A stretch of 64,000 nucleotides of DNA from Aquicoccus sp. G2-2 (GCF_034555965.1 NZ_JAYDCK010000003.1:372001-436000), one strand, 5' to 3'; positions 45,389 to 54,451 are shown, counted from the first letter of the stretch. Made by a program: numbers and translations. Notes: generated by a model not told the origin, from the letters alone.

Positions 45389-45852
45389 CCACGTCAGGCA
45401 ATCAGAAGCGCAAGATGAAATCGGCAGCCCGGCTTTATGCCGTGCAGGCGCTGTTTCAGATGGAACATTCCGGCCAGACGGTCGAAGCGGTGATACACGA
45501 GTTTGAAGATCACCGTTTCGGTGCCGAATATGACGGGGCCGAGATGATCGAGGGGGATTCCGATCATTTCCGGCACTTGATGGAATGGGCGGTGAATTAT
45601 CAGGCACCGATTGACCAGATGACCGACCGGGCATTGGTGGCAAAATGGCCCATCGCGCGGATTGATCCGACGTTGCGGGCGCTGTTTCGCGCCGCAGGGG
45701 CGGAAATGACGCAGGGCGATACCCCGCCCAAGGTGGTGATTACCGAGTTTGTCGATGTGGCCCGCGCGTTCTTTCCCGAAGGCAAGGAGCCGCAATTCGT
45801 CAACGCCGTGCTGGACCACATGGCGCATGAGGCCAAGCCGGAGGCGTTCTAA
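45385..45852 (+). CDS. nusB: Transcription antitermination factor NusB
   Basis: The 155-residue all-helical protein binds boxA RNA with ribosomal protein S10. It has the family features KSAARLYAVQALFQMEHSG near the N-terminus and IARIDPTLRALFRAAGAEM and VITEFVDVARAFFPEGKEPQFVNAVLD in the second half. It overlaps ribH by four bases, the standard rib-nusB arrangement. It ends 60 bp before the convergent polyprenyl synthase gene. Confidence 0.95.
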   Translation: MTTSGNQKRKMKSAARLYAVQALFQMEHSGQTVEAVIHEFEDHRFGAEYDGAEMIEGDSDHFRHLMEWAVNYQAPIDQMTDRALVAKWPIARIDPTLRALFRAAGAEMTQGDTPPKVVITEFVDVARAFFPEGKEPQFVNAVLDHMAHEAKPEAF

Positions 45853-45868
45853 GCAGTGTGTCGTAAGG

Positions 45869-45883
45869 TGGGCACTCTGCCCA
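45869..45883. repeat. Short palindrome between convergent genes
   Basis: TGGGCA-CTC-TGCCCA is a perfect 6-bp inverted repeat between nusB and ispB. Its flank (GTGGGCA...) resembles the palindrome at 62350-62370. It may be a shared terminator. Confidence 0.45.
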
Positions 45884-45912
45884 GCTTTCCCCAACAGCGT
45901 GGTTCACCCCGC

Positions 45913-46914
45913 TTACGCGACTCGCGCCACCACGTAATCTGCCAAATCGTTCAACATGTTACGCACGGGATGTGCAGGTAACACATCCAGCGCGGCGCGC
46001 GCCTTGGCAGCCCAAAGAAGCGCATCGGTTTGGGTCGCTTTGAGCGCACCATGTTTGTCCAGAATCGCCATCGCCTGCGCCAGATCGCCGTCGCGCTGAT
46101 CGCCCTTTTCAATCGTGCGGGTCCAGAAGGCGCGCTCTTCGCTGTCGGCCAATGCGACCGCCTTGATCACCGGCAAGGTGAGTTTGCGCTCGCGGAAATC
46201 ATCCCCGAGGTTCTTGCCCGTGGCGGCAGTATCGCCCGCGTAATCCAGCAAATCATCGACAATCTGGAAAGCGATGCCCAGCGCGTCGCCGTAAGCATGA
46301 AGCGCGCGCACCTGTTCCTCCGGCGCGCCTGCGATCACGCCGCCGACTTCGGTGGCGGCCGAGAAAAGCGCCGCCGTCTTGCCGCGCACCACTTGCAGAT
46401 AGATGCTCTCATCGGTGGCCAGATCCTGTGCGGCGCTGAGTTGCAGAACCTCGCCCTCCGCAATCGTGGCCGAGGCGTTCGACAAGATCGACAGCACCCG
46501 GTGATTGCCGGTCTCTACCATCAACTGAAACGAGCGCGAAAACAGGTAATCGCCAACCAGAACCGAAGATTTGTTGTCCCAAAGCAGATTCGCCGTGGGC
46601 CGTCCGCGCCGTTGGGCGCTTTCGTCGACGACGTCATCATGCAGCAATGTCGCGGTGTGGATAAACTCCACCGTCGCGGCAAGATAAACCGCATAAGGCC
46701 CGTCGTAGCCGCACAAATCCGCCGCTGCCAACGTCAGCATCGGGCGTAGGCGCTTGCCACCCGCACCAACCAGATGCGCTGTCACCTCAGGGATACGCGG
46801 GGCGTGTTCGCTCGCCATCCGCTTGGCAATCAATGCGTTGACCGCAGCCATGCCGCCCGCCAGATGTTCGGCAAGCCGCTCCTGCGGTTTCGCGGCCGGT
46901 TGATCCAAGCCCAT
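45913..46914 (-). CDS. Long-chain polyprenyl diphosphate synthase
   Basis: The 333-residue enzyme makes the ubiquinone side chain. It has the first aspartate-rich motif LHDDVVDESA (D93, D94, D97), GDYLFSRSFQ, KTAALFSA, and the second motif FQIVDDLLDYAGD. GGKRLRP with the conserved lysine is near 53-59. The product length (octaprenyl or decaprenyl, the latter usual in Rhodobacterales) cannot be read directly. The ATG at 46914 has a G-rich site upstream; a TTG at 46941 is less likely. It is divergent from the DUF2007 gene. Confidence 0.92.
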   Translation of the reverse strand: MGLDQPAAKPQERLAEHLAGGMAAVNALIAKRMASEHAPRIPEVTAHLVGAGGKRLRPMLTLAAADLCGYDGPYAVYLAATVEFIHTATLLHDDVVDESAQRRGRPTANLLWDNKSSVLVGDYLFSRSFQLMVETGNHRVLSILSNASATIAEGEVLQLSAAQDLATDESIYLQVVRGKTAALFSAATEVGGVIAGAPEEQVRALHAYGDALGIAFQIVDDLLDYAGDTAATGKNLGDDFRERKLTLPVIKAVALADSEERAFWTRTIEKGDQRDGDLAQAMAILDKHGALKATQTDALLWAAKARAALDVLPAHPVRNMLNDLADYVVARVA

Positions 46915-46970
46915 CACGCCCCCCAAAGCCTCTCTCGACAATCCCCAGTCATTCGCCTTATCTCGGCTCT

Positions 46971-47186
46971 ATGAAACAGCTTCTGTCAACGCAAGACCTA
47001 ACGGTCATCGCCTTCGCCAAGGCCCTGCTTCACGGCGAGGGTATAGCCGCCTTTGAAATGGACGTAAATATGAGCGTTCTCGAAGGCAGCATCGGAATTT
47101 TTCCGCGCCGGTTGCTGGTGCGCGCGACGGAATACGACGCTGCGGTGCGGGTAATGACCGATAACGGAATTGAAACGAATGGATGA
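46971..47186 (+). CDS. DUF2007 domain protein
   Basis: The 71-residue protein shows the small ferredoxin-like DUF2007 pattern: LLSTQDLTVIAFAKALLHGEGIAAFEMD, then VLEGSIGIFPRRLLVRATEYDAAVRVM. These proteins are thought to be signal-transduction or binding modules. Its end overlaps the start of the methyltransferase by 8 bp, so they are translated as a pair. Confidence 0.8.
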   Translation: MKQLLSTQDLTVIAFAKALLHGEGIAAFEMDVNMSVLEGSIGIFPRRLLVRATEYDAAVRVMTDNGIETNG

Positions 47187-47931
47187 GCCGAGCTGCGACC
47201 GCTTCCTTGGCGGACGGCTTCGGCTTTGGCAACCAAAGCACGGCTACCGCGCCGGGGTTGACCCGGTGCTGCTGGCGGCGGCGGTCAATGCGACGCCGGG
47301 GCAAAGCGTTCTCGATCTGGGCTGCGGCGTCGGGGCGGCGGGCCTGTGCCTTGCGGCGCGGGTGCCGGGCGTGGCTCTGACCGGGCTGGAAGTGCAACCG
47401 GACTATGCCGCGTTGGCGCGCCGCAATGCCGCCGAGAACGCCATCCCGTTCGAGGTGGTTGAGGGTGATCTGGCGGCGCTGCCCGCCGGGTTGAAAGCGC
47501 GCCGGTTTGATCATGTGATGATGAACCCGCCCTATTACGACCGCGCCACTGGCACGGCGGCGCGTGATCGCGGGCGTGAATTGGCGCTGGGCGGCGAATT
47601 ACCCCTGTCCGCATGGGTCGATGTAGCGGCGCGGCGGCTTGCTCCCAAGGGCTTTTTGCACGTTATCATGCGGGCCGAGCGTCTGGCAGACCTGCTTTCG
47701 GCGGTGCAGGCACGCCTCGGCTCGCTTCAGCTTTTGCCGCTGATCCCGCGGCGCGGGCGTGACAGCCAATTGGTGATTCTGCGTGCCCGCAAGGGCGGCC
47801 GTGCGGCGTTTCGCCTGCATGACGGGCTGGTGCTGCACGAAGGCGCGGCGCATTCCGGTGACCGGGAAAACTACAGCGCGGAAATCCGCCGGGTGTTGCG
47901 CGAAGGTGCTGCGCTGGCGTTCCCGTCTTGA
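47179..47931 (+). CDS. TrmN6-like tRNA (adenine-N6) methyltransferase
   Basis: The 250-residue protein is a class I methyltransferase: AdoMet motif VLDLGCGVGAAGL near 46-58, GLEVQPDYAALARRNA, and NPPY (near 110), which marks N6-adenine or amino methylases. It begins DEPSCDRFLGGRLRLWQPKHGYRAGVDPVLL, as in the YfiC/TrmN6 family acting on tRNA1(Val) A37. The ATG at 47179 overlaps the DUF2007 gene. The exact RNA target is inferred. Confidence 0.85.
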   Translation: MDEPSCDRFLGGRLRLWQPKHGYRAGVDPVLLAAAVNATPGQSVLDLGCGVGAAGLCLAARVPGVALTGLEVQPDYAALARRNAAENAIPFEVVEGDLAALPAGLKARRFDHVMMNPPYYDRATGTAARDRGRELALGGELPLSAWVDVAARRLAPKGFLHVIMRAERLADLLSAVQARLGSLQLLPLIPRRGRDSQLVILRARKGGRAAFRLHDGLVLHEGAAHSGDRENYSAEIRRVLREGAALAFPS

Positions 47932-48055
47932 ACTCGGGCGGGCCGATCATATGTCAGATTCAGCCTTTCTTCATCTATGACAGGTCTTGTCAGGTGACAG
48001 ACGGCTAAAATTGTGCTGCACTCGGCACATGACATTCATTGAGAGGAGGACGCCC

Positions 48056-48229
48056 ATGAGTTTGGTTTCGCACGTCGAGGAACTGAAGAAGAAACACCTA
48101 TCCCTCTCCGAGCAGGTGGAACAAATGCAACGCGCCCCCGGCAGCGATGATGTCGAGATCGCGGAGATGAAAAAACAAAAACTGCGGCTGAAGGAAGAAA
48201 TCGCCCGGTTGCAGATGGCAGCGGAATAA
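48056..48229 (+). CDS. DUF465 (YdcH family) small protein
   Basis: The 57-residue protein is almost all helix with heptad-like spacing: MSLVSHVEELKKKHLSLSEQVE then EIAEMKKQKLRLKEEIARLQ. This is typical of the DUF465/YdcH family, for which I know no proven function. GAGGAGG lies 6 bp before the ATG at 48056. It is convergent with the DMT transporter, 3 bp away. Confidence 0.82.
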   Translation: MSLVSHVEELKKKHLSLSEQVEQMQRAPGSDDVEIAEMKKQKLRLKEEIARLQMAAE

Positions 48230-48232
48230 GCC

Positions 48233-49099
48233 TTAGCGCACCCGCCCGGCGCGTGCGGCCAATGCCGCACCGCCGGTAATCAGAATGGCAGAAAGCGCCA
48301 GCAGCCAGCTTGGCGCCGCAACGCCTGTCATCACAAGAATCAGCGTGGACAACAGCGGCGCCGCATAGGACGCGACGCCAAGCAGTTGAATATCGCCGCG
48401 CTTTACCCCGATATCCCAGACATAAAATGCCAACCCGACCGGCCCAAGGCCAAGCCCGATAGCGGCCCCCCAAGCGATCGGGCCTTGCGGCCAGACGGTT
48501 TTCTCCAGTGCGAAATGCAGCCCTGCAGAGAGAGCGGCGGTGGCAAGGCAGAAAACTGCCACAGTTTGCGTGGGTGCGTGGCCCAAACGGCGCGATAGCA
48601 CCGAATACCCCGCCCAAGTAAGCGCGCAAGCCAGCGCCGCGAGATAGCCGGGCAGGGCGGAAACACCAATTTCAGCCCCGAGGCTTGCGCCGATGATCAA
48701 CGCCGCCCCGGCAAACCCCAATAGCGCGCCAAGGATATGGCCCGCGCGCAGGTGCTCGCCCGGTAACAGGCCGGAAAACAGCACGATCAACAAGGGCCAG
48801 AGATAGGCAATCAGCCCTGCCTCTGCGGCGGGGGCCAGCCGCAGGGCGGTAAAGTAAAGCGCATGATAGCCGAAAAGCCCAAGCGTGCCAAAGGCATAGA
48901 CGCGCCAGCTCACTCCCTTGAGCAGCGCAAGCCCGCCCGATACCCCGGCCCAGATCAGGCCGAGTGTGCCGCCGATGGCAAAGCAGATCGCGTTAAGCAA
49001 AAGCGGTGGCGTCGGCGCGCTTTTGACCGTCAGAAGCGCCAACAGCGCCCAGAGCAGCACGGCGATAAACCCGATTGCGGTGGCGCGCGCCCGACTCAT
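48233..49099 (-). CDS. DMT-superfamily transporter (EamA type)
   Basis: The 288-residue protein has ten hydrophobic segments in two EamA repeats. The second repeat begins LACALTWAGYSVLSRR and contains FYVWDIGVKRGDIQLLGVASYAAPLLS, a pattern seen in YddG-type exporters of aromatic amino acids and related drug/metabolite exporters. The start at 49099 (MSRARATAIGFIAVLLWALLALLTVK) is the family one. Substrate inference is weak. It lies 40 bp downstream of phbB on the same strand. Confidence 0.85.
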   Translation of the reverse strand: MSRARATAIGFIAVLLWALLALLTVKSAPTPPLLLNAICFAIGGTLGLIWAGVSGGLALLKGVSWRVYAFGTLGLFGYHALYFTALRLAPAAEAGLIAYLWPLLIVLFSGLLPGEHLRAGHILGALLGFAGAALIIGASLGAEIGVSALPGYLAALACALTWAGYSVLSRRLGHAPTQTVAVFCLATAALSAGLHFALEKTVWPQGPIAWGAAIGLGLGPVGLAFYVWDIGVKRGDIQLLGVASYAAPLLSTLILVMTGVAAPSWLLALSAILITGGAALAARAGRVR

Positions 49100-49139
49100 A
49101 TGACGGCGCGCGCCATGGTGCTGTGCTGTTCTCGGGCGG

Positions 49140-49862
49140 TCAGACGAAAAACTGTCCGCCATTGGCCGAAATGGTCGAGCCAGTGACAAACCCCGAGTCT
49201 TCGGAAGCGAGGAAAACGACACAGCGGGCAATCTCTTCGGGTTCGCCCAGACGGCCCACCGGGATTTGCCCGATGATCGATTCGCGCACTTTTTCCGGCA
49301 CCGCCATCACCATATCGGTGCCGATATAGCCGGGGCAGATCGCGTTTGCCGTGATACCCGCGCGCGCGCCTTCTTGCGCCAGCGATTTCACGATGCCCAG
49401 ATCGCCCGCTTTGGTCGCGGCATAGTTAACTTGCGCGAACTGGCCCTTCTGACCATTGATTGACGAAATCACAATCACCCGCCCGAATTTGCGCTCGCGC
49501 ATCCCCGGCCAGACCGGGTGCACCGTGTTGAAAACGCCGGTCAGGTTGGTGTCGATCACCTGATGCCATTGTTCGGGGGTCATCTTGTGAAACGGCGCGT
49601 CGCGGGTGATGCCCGCATTGGCCACCACCACATCAATCGGGCCAATCTCGGATTCGACCTTGGCAATCCCTGCGGCGCTGTCGTCGTAATCGGCGACGTT
49701 CCATTTGTAGGTCTTGATGCCGGTTTCCTCGGTGAACTTCGCGGCGGCTTCATCGTTTCCGGCATAGGTTGCCGCGACGTTGTGCCCCGCAGCTTTCAAG
49801 GCTTTCGAGATCGCTTCCCCGATGCCGCGTGTGCCGCCTGTGACGAGTGCTGTACGTGCCAT
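49140..49862 (-). CDS. phbB: Acetoacetyl-CoA reductase
   Basis: The 240-residue NADPH-dependent short-chain dehydrogenase makes (R)-3-hydroxybutyryl-CoA for polyhydroxybutyrate. It has TGGTRGIGEAI (7-17), NAGITRDAPFHKM, the YAATKAG active site and GYIGTDMVMAVP. These, with TRDAPFHKM, are diagnostic for PhbB over FabG. AGGAGG precedes the ATG. A palindrome in its promoter region (49917-49930) is a candidate PhaR-type site. A terminator separates it from phbA. Confidence 0.93.
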   Translation of the reverse strand: MARTALVTGGTRGIGEAISKALKAAGHNVAATYAGNDEAAAKFTEETGIKTYKWNVADYDDSAAGIAKVESEIGPIDVVVANAGITRDAPFHKMTPEQWHQVIDTNLTGVFNTVHPVWPGMRERKFGRVIVISSINGQKGQFAQVNYAATKAGDLGIVKSLAQEGARAGITANAICPGYIGTDMVMAVPEKVRESIIGQIPVGRLGEPEEIARCVVFLASEDSGFVTGSTISANGGQFFV

Positions 49863-49916
49863 GATGTCCTCCTGAAATGGCGAATCCCTGTTGTAACTCT
49901 GTTACGTTTTTATCTG

Positions 49917-49930
49917 ATGTTGCGCAACAT
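49917..49930. promoter_or_regulatory. Palindrome in the phbB promoter region
   Basis: ATGTTGCGCAACAT is a perfect 14-bp palindrome 55 bp upstream of the phbB ATG. PHB regulator PhaR binds TGC/GCA-rich palindromes in Rhodobacterales, so it is a candidate operator; this is from general knowledge, not a match to a defined site. Confidence 0.45.
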
Positions 49931-50001
49931 TATTACTTTGTTGACGTCTACTTGCTGATGTCATGCACGCATTGTGCGAGGCCCGCCGCCAAGGCGCAAG
50001 C

Positions 50002-50026
50002 AAAAGGGCACCGCAAGGCGGCACCC
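50002..50026 (-). terminator. Intrinsic terminator of phbA
   Basis: On the reverse strand GGGTGCCGC-CTT-GCGGTGCCC (two G-U pairs) is followed by TTTT. It lies 30 bp after the phbA stop. Confidence 0.8.
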
Positions 50027-50055
50027 CTCCTGATAATTGGTTCTGAAAGAGGTGT

Positions 50056-51231
50056 TTACGGGCGCTCAACGCACATCGCTACACCCATGCCACCGCCGAT
50101 GCACAGCGTGGCAAGGCCTTTCTTGGCATCACGGCGTTTCATTTCGAACAGCAGCGTGTTGAGAATACGCGCGCCCGAGGCACCAATCGGGTGGCCGATG
50201 GCAATTGCGCCGCCATTGACGTTCACGATTGCCGGATCCCAGCCCAGTTCCTTGTTCACCGCCAGCGCCTGTGCGGCAAAGGCTTCATTGGCTTCCACGA
50301 GGTCAAGATCGTCAATGCTCCACCCGGCTTTTTCCAGCGCCTTGCGACTGGCATAGATCGGGCCGGCTCCCATGATCGACGGGTCAAGCCCGACGGTGGC
50401 GTAAGAAGCAATGCGCGCCAGCGGTTCGATACCGCGTTTTTCGGCCTCATCGGCGCTCATCAACAAAGTGCCAGCGGCCCCATCGTTGAGCCCCGATGCG
50501 TTGGCCGCAGTGACGGTGCCATCCTTGGTAAACGCCGGACGCAGCTTTTGCATGGCCTCGATCGTCGCGCCGTGGCGAATGTATTCATCCTGATCGACAA
50601 CCGTTTCGCCTTTGCGGGTTTTCACCGTGAACGGCACGATTTCGTCGGCAAAACGTCCGGCTTTCTGCGCGGCTTCGGCCTTGTTTTGCGAGGCGACGGC
50701 GAATTCGTCCTGCTGATCGCGGGTGATCTGCCATTTCTCGGCAACGTTTTCGGCGGTTTGACCCATGTGATAACCGTTGAACGCGTCCCAAAGGCCGTCG
50801 CGGATCATGCTGTCGATATATTTCACATCGCCCATCTTGGTGCCTGCGCGCAAATGCGCGACATGCGGCGAAAGGCTCATGCTTTCCTGCCCGCCTGCGG
50901 CCACGATATCGGCATCACCCAGCGCGATATGCTGGGCCGCCAGCGCCACCGCGCGCAGGCCCGAGCCGCAAACCTGATTGATGCCCCAAGCGGCGCTTTC
51001 GATTGGCAGGCCAGCGTTGACATGCGCCTGCCGCGCCGGGTTTTGCCCCTGACCGGCGGAAAGCACCTGACCGAGAATGGTTTCGGACACTTCGCTTTTG
51101 TCGATGCCAGCGCGGGTTACCAATTCTTCAAGCACGGCGCGGCCAAGGTCATGCGCGGGCGTATTGGCAAATGCACCGGTAAACGAGCCCACGGGTGTGC
51201 GGGCGGCGGAGGCAATAACAACGTTGGTCAT
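50056..51231 (-). CDS. phbA: Acetyl-CoA acetyltransferase (beta-ketothiolase)
   Basis: The 391-residue thiolase condenses two acetyl-CoA for PHB synthesis or cleaves acetoacetyl-CoA. It has the nucleophile C88 in [37 protein letters not shown] with the catalytic histidine near 348, and [10 protein letters not shown] with C378. It lies upstream of phbB on the same strand with a terminator between, so each has its own promoter. An inverted repeat lies upstream at 51375. Confidence 0.95.
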   Translation of the reverse strand: MTNVVIASAARTPVGSFTGAFANTPAHDLGRAVLEELVTRAGIDKSEVSETILGQVLSAGQGQNPARQAHVNAGLPIESAAWGINQVCGSGLRAVALAAQHIALGDADIVAAGGQESMSLSPHVAHLRAGTKMGDVKYIDSMIRDGLWDAFNGYHMGQTAENVAEKWQITRDQQDEFAVASQNKAEAAQKAGRFADEIVPFTVKTRKGETVVDQDEYIRHGATIEAMQKLRPAFTKDGTVTAANASGLNDGAAGTLLMSADEAEKRGIEPLARIASYATVGLDPSIMGAGPIYASRKALEKAGWSIDDLDLVEANEAFAAQALAVNKELGWDPAIVNVNGGAIAIGHPIGASGARILNTLLFEMKRRDAKKGLATLCIGGGMGVAMCVERP

Positions 51232-51374
51232 GGGTGGAATCCTCTTCGCTCATAAAGGGGCGGGGGTGGTGCGCTCTGCTGCCGTGTTCTTCTGAATTGG
51301 AACGACAACGCCCCCGGTCCCCGGCCCGGATCGCGCCTGTCATAGCTGATTTTCTGCATTGCGGCAACTGTGTG

Positions 51375-51390
51375 GTATGCCGCAGCATAC
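51375..51390. promoter_or_regulatory. Inverted repeat upstream of phbA
   Basis: GTATGC-CGCA-GCATAC lies 144 bp before phbA, between it and the EAL gene. It has the same TGC/GCA character as the palindrome before phbB and could bind the same regulator. Confidence 0.35.
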
Positions 51391-51425
51391 GACTATGCCG
51401 TATCGCCGGGGGCTGCGCCCGCAGA

Positions 51426-52268
51426 TCAGGCCGAGGCGCGCAGCTTTTCCGGCTGCGCCCATGCCGGATTCACGGTCGGTGCTCCGAAGTAGTAGCCTTG
51501 CAGACAATCAACGCCAATATTGGCGAGATAGGCCGCATCCGGTGCATTTTCGACAAATTCCGCCACCGTGAACATATCAAATTGCCGCGCAACCCCGACC
51601 AACGCGCGGGCGAGCACCTGATTGTCAGGGTTGTTATGGATACCGCGGACAAACTGGCCGTCGATTTTCAGAATATCGAAATAGAAATCGCGCAAATAGC
51701 GAAACGAGGTCAGCCCGGCACCGAAATCATCAAGTGCAAAGCTGATTCCCTCACCGCAGAGCTTCGCCATGAAGCTGCTGACCAACTCCGGTACCAGCAT
51801 GGCCGATGATTCGGTAATTTCGAGAATCAGCCGCTCGGCAGCGGTGGCATCGGCCAGTAACCCGCGCTTGAGTGTATCAATCCAGCGTTCATAACCGATA
51901 GAGCGGGCAGACATGTTGATCGCCAGCCGCAGGTCCGGTTGCCGGGCCAACACCTTCAAGCCCTTTTCCAAAGCAATGCAGTCCAGAATACGCCCGGTTT
52001 CGGTCTGCTCAATCTCGTGGATGAAATCCTTGGCAGGAATCACCCGCCCGTCCGCGTCCTGCACCCGGATCAGCCCTTCGTAAAATGCTATGAACCCGGG
52101 GCGCGCGGCCTGCACGATGGGTTGAAACGCCAACAAGACCTGTTTGTGGCGCACCGCCGCATCGACCATTTCAAGCGTCGAACGCCGCCGCGATTGCACA
52201 GCATAACTAACCGGGTCTTCGTGACCCGCGGGCACATCGGCCCATATTCCCTTGTTCCCCCGAGGCAT
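51426..52268 (-). CDS. EAL-domain cyclic-di-GMP phosphodiesterase
   Basis: The 280-residue protein is essentially a lone EAL domain (about 30-270) with no membrane segment or sensor domain. The catalytic set is mostly intact: EGL in place of EAL (metal-binding glutamate kept), INMSARS (N), ILEITESS (E), LDDFGAGL (DD), LKIDGQFV (K), AEFVEN (E) and LQGYYFGAP (Q). It probably hydrolyses c-di-GMP to pGpG. It is transcribed towards phbA with about 194 bp between. Confidence 0.9.
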   Translation of the reverse strand: MPRGNKGIWADVPAGHEDPVSYAVQSRRRSTLEMVDAAVRHKQVLLAFQPIVQAARPGFIAFYEGLIRVQDADGRVIPAKDFIHEIEQTETGRILDCIALEKGLKVLARQPDLRLAINMSARSIGYERWIDTLKRGLLADATAAERLILEITESSAMLVPELVSSFMAKLCGEGISFALDDFGAGLTSFRYLRDFYFDILKIDGQFVRGIHNNPDNQVLARALVGVARQFDMFTVAEFVENAPDAAYLANIGVDCLQGYYFGAPTVNPAWAQPEKLRASA

Positions 52269-52391
52269 CTCTCTCTCCTCTGATATACCTTCACCAACTC
52301 ACTCCGGTAAACATTGGCGGGGGAAGTCCTAACGCGGGGTGAAAATCGGCCGGATCAGTCGAATTGTCAGTGAAAACCGGGTGAAGGCGGC

Positions 52392-53000
52392 TCAGCCATC
52401 ATCGGGCCGGGCCAATGAGAACGTGCTTTCGACCAGCGCATAATCGCGATAGCCCAACCGGGTCACCGGCACAAAACGGGTAATGTCGAACAGCCCGTCA
52501 ACAAGGTGCTCATCACGCAGATGGATACCCGTCACCGTGCCGATGCACAGGAGATTCGCCTTGCCTTCGAGCTGGATAATCTGTGTCATCTTGCATTCCA
52601 GCGCCGCCGGGGCCGCCGCCACACGGGCGCAGGGAATGGTTTCGCACGCTGCGCGTTCAAGCCCGGCGTGATCGAACTCCGATTGATCGGCCGGAACCGC
52701 CTGAGAGCTGGCATTCATCGCGTCGAGCAGCGCCTGAGCGACGATATTGACACAAAACACCCCGGTTTCGCGGATGTTCGACATGCTGTCCTTGGCGCTG
52801 TCGCGATCAGCCTTGCTGCCGATATTGGCAAACGTTACCTGTGGCGGCGAATAGGCGGCACCGTTGAAAAACGAATACGGCGCAAGGTTATCGACACCAG
52901 CACTGCCACGGGTTGAAATCCAGCCGATCGGGCGTGGCACGATCAACGCATTGAACGGGTTGTGCGGCAGGCCGTGGCCATCTTCTGGGCGATAGAACAT
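52392..53000 (-). CDS. Flavin reductase family protein (FMN-binding split barrel)
   Basis: The 202-residue protein begins FYRPEDGHGLPHNPFNALIVPRPIGWISTRGSAGVDNLAPYSFFNGAAYSPP, the signature of FMN-binding flavin reductase/split-barrel proteins. It could feed reduced FMN to a monooxygenase. A 10-bp-arm inverted repeat (53038-53072) lies in the divergent gap to the acetyltransferase gene, so the pair may share an operator. Confidence 0.85.
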   Translation of the reverse strand: MFYRPEDGHGLPHNPFNALIVPRPIGWISTRGSAGVDNLAPYSFFNGAAYSPPQVTFANIGSKADRDSAKDSMSNIRETGVFCVNIVAQALLDAMNASSQAVPADQSEFDHAGLERAACETIPCARVAAAPAALECKMTQIIQLEGKANLLCIGTVTGIHLRDEHLVDGLFDITRFVPVTRLGYRDYALVESTFSLARPDDG

Positions 53001-53037
53001 CAGACACCTTTCGGGTTGAGGAGGACGGTCGAGGCCC

Positions 53038-53072
53038 TTTTACGTTTGATCCCGCGCAGAGAAAACGTAAAA
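53038..53072. promoter_or_regulatory. Long inverted repeat between divergent genes
   Basis: TTTTACGTTT (53038-53047) and AAACGTAAAA (53063-53072) are perfect 10-bp arms around a 15-bp spacer. It lies upstream of both the flavin reductase (start 53000) and the GNAT gene (start 53147). The AT-rich arms stand out from the GC-rich surroundings. Confidence 0.6.
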
Positions 53073-53146
53073 CCGGGACCAAGAGCCAAAACACTCTGGC
53101 CGCGTGTCAGGGAGCAGACCACCCCGAAGGACCAAGGATAGCACGC

Positions 53147-53628
53147 GTGTTCGAACTTCTGCCGGAAAGCCCTGATGACTGGTGGGAGGTCGAAACTCTT
53201 TACGATCTTTGCTTTGCGCCGGGGCGCACGGCGCTTTCCTCATACCGTTTACGCGATGAGGTTGAGCCGGTGAAAGGGCTTTCCCTGGTGGCGCGCGAAA
53301 ACGGGGCCGTGGGGGGGCAATCCGCTATTGGCCGGTGCGGATCAATGCGACACGGGCGCTGCTTTTGGGGCCGGTCGCGGTTCACCCAACGCATCAGGGT
53401 GAAGGGCTGGGCGGGTACTTGATCCGCGAAAGCTTGGCACTGGCGCGTGCGCAAGGCTGGGCGCGGGTGATGCTGGTGGGCGATGCGCCCTATTACGGGC
53501 GCTTCGGGTTTGCGCGGCTGGACAACGTGGAAATGCCGCCGCCGACCAACCCGGCGCGGGTTCTGGGGCTTGAGCTTCAGCCCGGTGCATGGCGTGCAAT
53601 CGCAGGCCCGGTGACGCGCGACGCTTGA
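53147..53628 (+). CDS. GNAT-family N-acetyltransferase, frameshifted
   Basis: The first frame gives MFELLPESPDDWWEVETLYDLCF to VARENGAVGG and then loses homology. The rest (VRINATRALLLGPVAVHPTHQGEGLGGYLIRESLALARAQGW) continues in the next frame, with the acetyl-CoA loop QGEGLG. Adding one G to the G7 run at 53311-53317 restores a single 160-residue protein. The full protein resembles small acetyltransferases with the FxR/KLGF region DAPYYGRFGF. Substrate unknown. Confidence 0.85.
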
Positions 53629-53678
53629 AATTTTGGCGCAGCAGGCCAATCTCTTTGCCAGACGAAAGGACAGCAACC

Positions 53679-54451
53679 ATGGAAATTCTGCCCGATCCCC
53701 CTGGTGAACTTGATGTGAACGCCGAGCTGGATGCGCTGGCGAAACGCTATCGCGCCGCCGGTGGTGTTGGTATCCAGCTTTTGAACCTGATTGGCGGGCA
53801 GGCCGAAAATCTGCTTGAAAAACTCCCCGCACAGGTGCGCGCCGGGTTGGGCAATCAGACAGAGCGCGCGCTGCGTGCCGCGCTGCAAGCGGCACAAGGT
53901 TCACGCCGGGCGGTGCCGGATCAACCGGGCTGGCTCAATACCGCAGTCACCACCGCGATGGGGGCGGCGGGGGCTTTGGCGGCCTGCCCTCCGCACTGGC
54001 GGAATTGCCGGTGACAACCACGGTGCTGTTGCGCGCCATTCAGGGCATCGCCGACGAACATGGCTTTGACCCCGAAGAAGACGGCGTGCAGTTCGACTGC
54101 ATTCAGGTTTTTGCCTCTGCCGGGCCGCTGGAACAAGATGACGGCTCTGATCTTGCGTTCCTTTCCACCCGCGTTCTGGTGACAGGTTCCGCCGTGCAGG
54201 CGCTGATTGCGCGGGTCTCCCCACGTCTTGCCATGGTGCTGGGGCAGAAGCTCGCCGCGCAGACCGTGCCGGTGCTGGGTGCGGTGGCGGGGGCGGCCAC
54301 GAATTACGCCTATACAAGCTATTATCAGCAGATGGCGCATGTTCATTTCGGGTTGCGCCGCCTTGCCATCACCGCAGATCGCGACCATGCCGAGCTGATC
54401 GAGGAGCTGCGCGAGCGCGTGCAACTGCCGGTGGTGAAACGGGCAGGGTGA
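53679..54451 (+). CDS. EcsC-family protein, frameshifted
   Basis: From the ATG at 53679, the first frame gives MEILPDPPGELDVNAELDALAKRYRAAGG and stops prematurely. The second frame gives ELPVTTTVLLRAIQGIADEHGFDP and the typical EcsC ending with NYAYTSYYQQMAHVHFGLRRLA. One extra G in a G run at 53960-53973 joins them into about 257 residues. Gly/Ala-rich segments (VPVLGAVAGAATNYAYT) suit membrane association. EcsC function is poorly known. It is convergent with ptsP, 5 bp apart. Confidence 0.85.
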
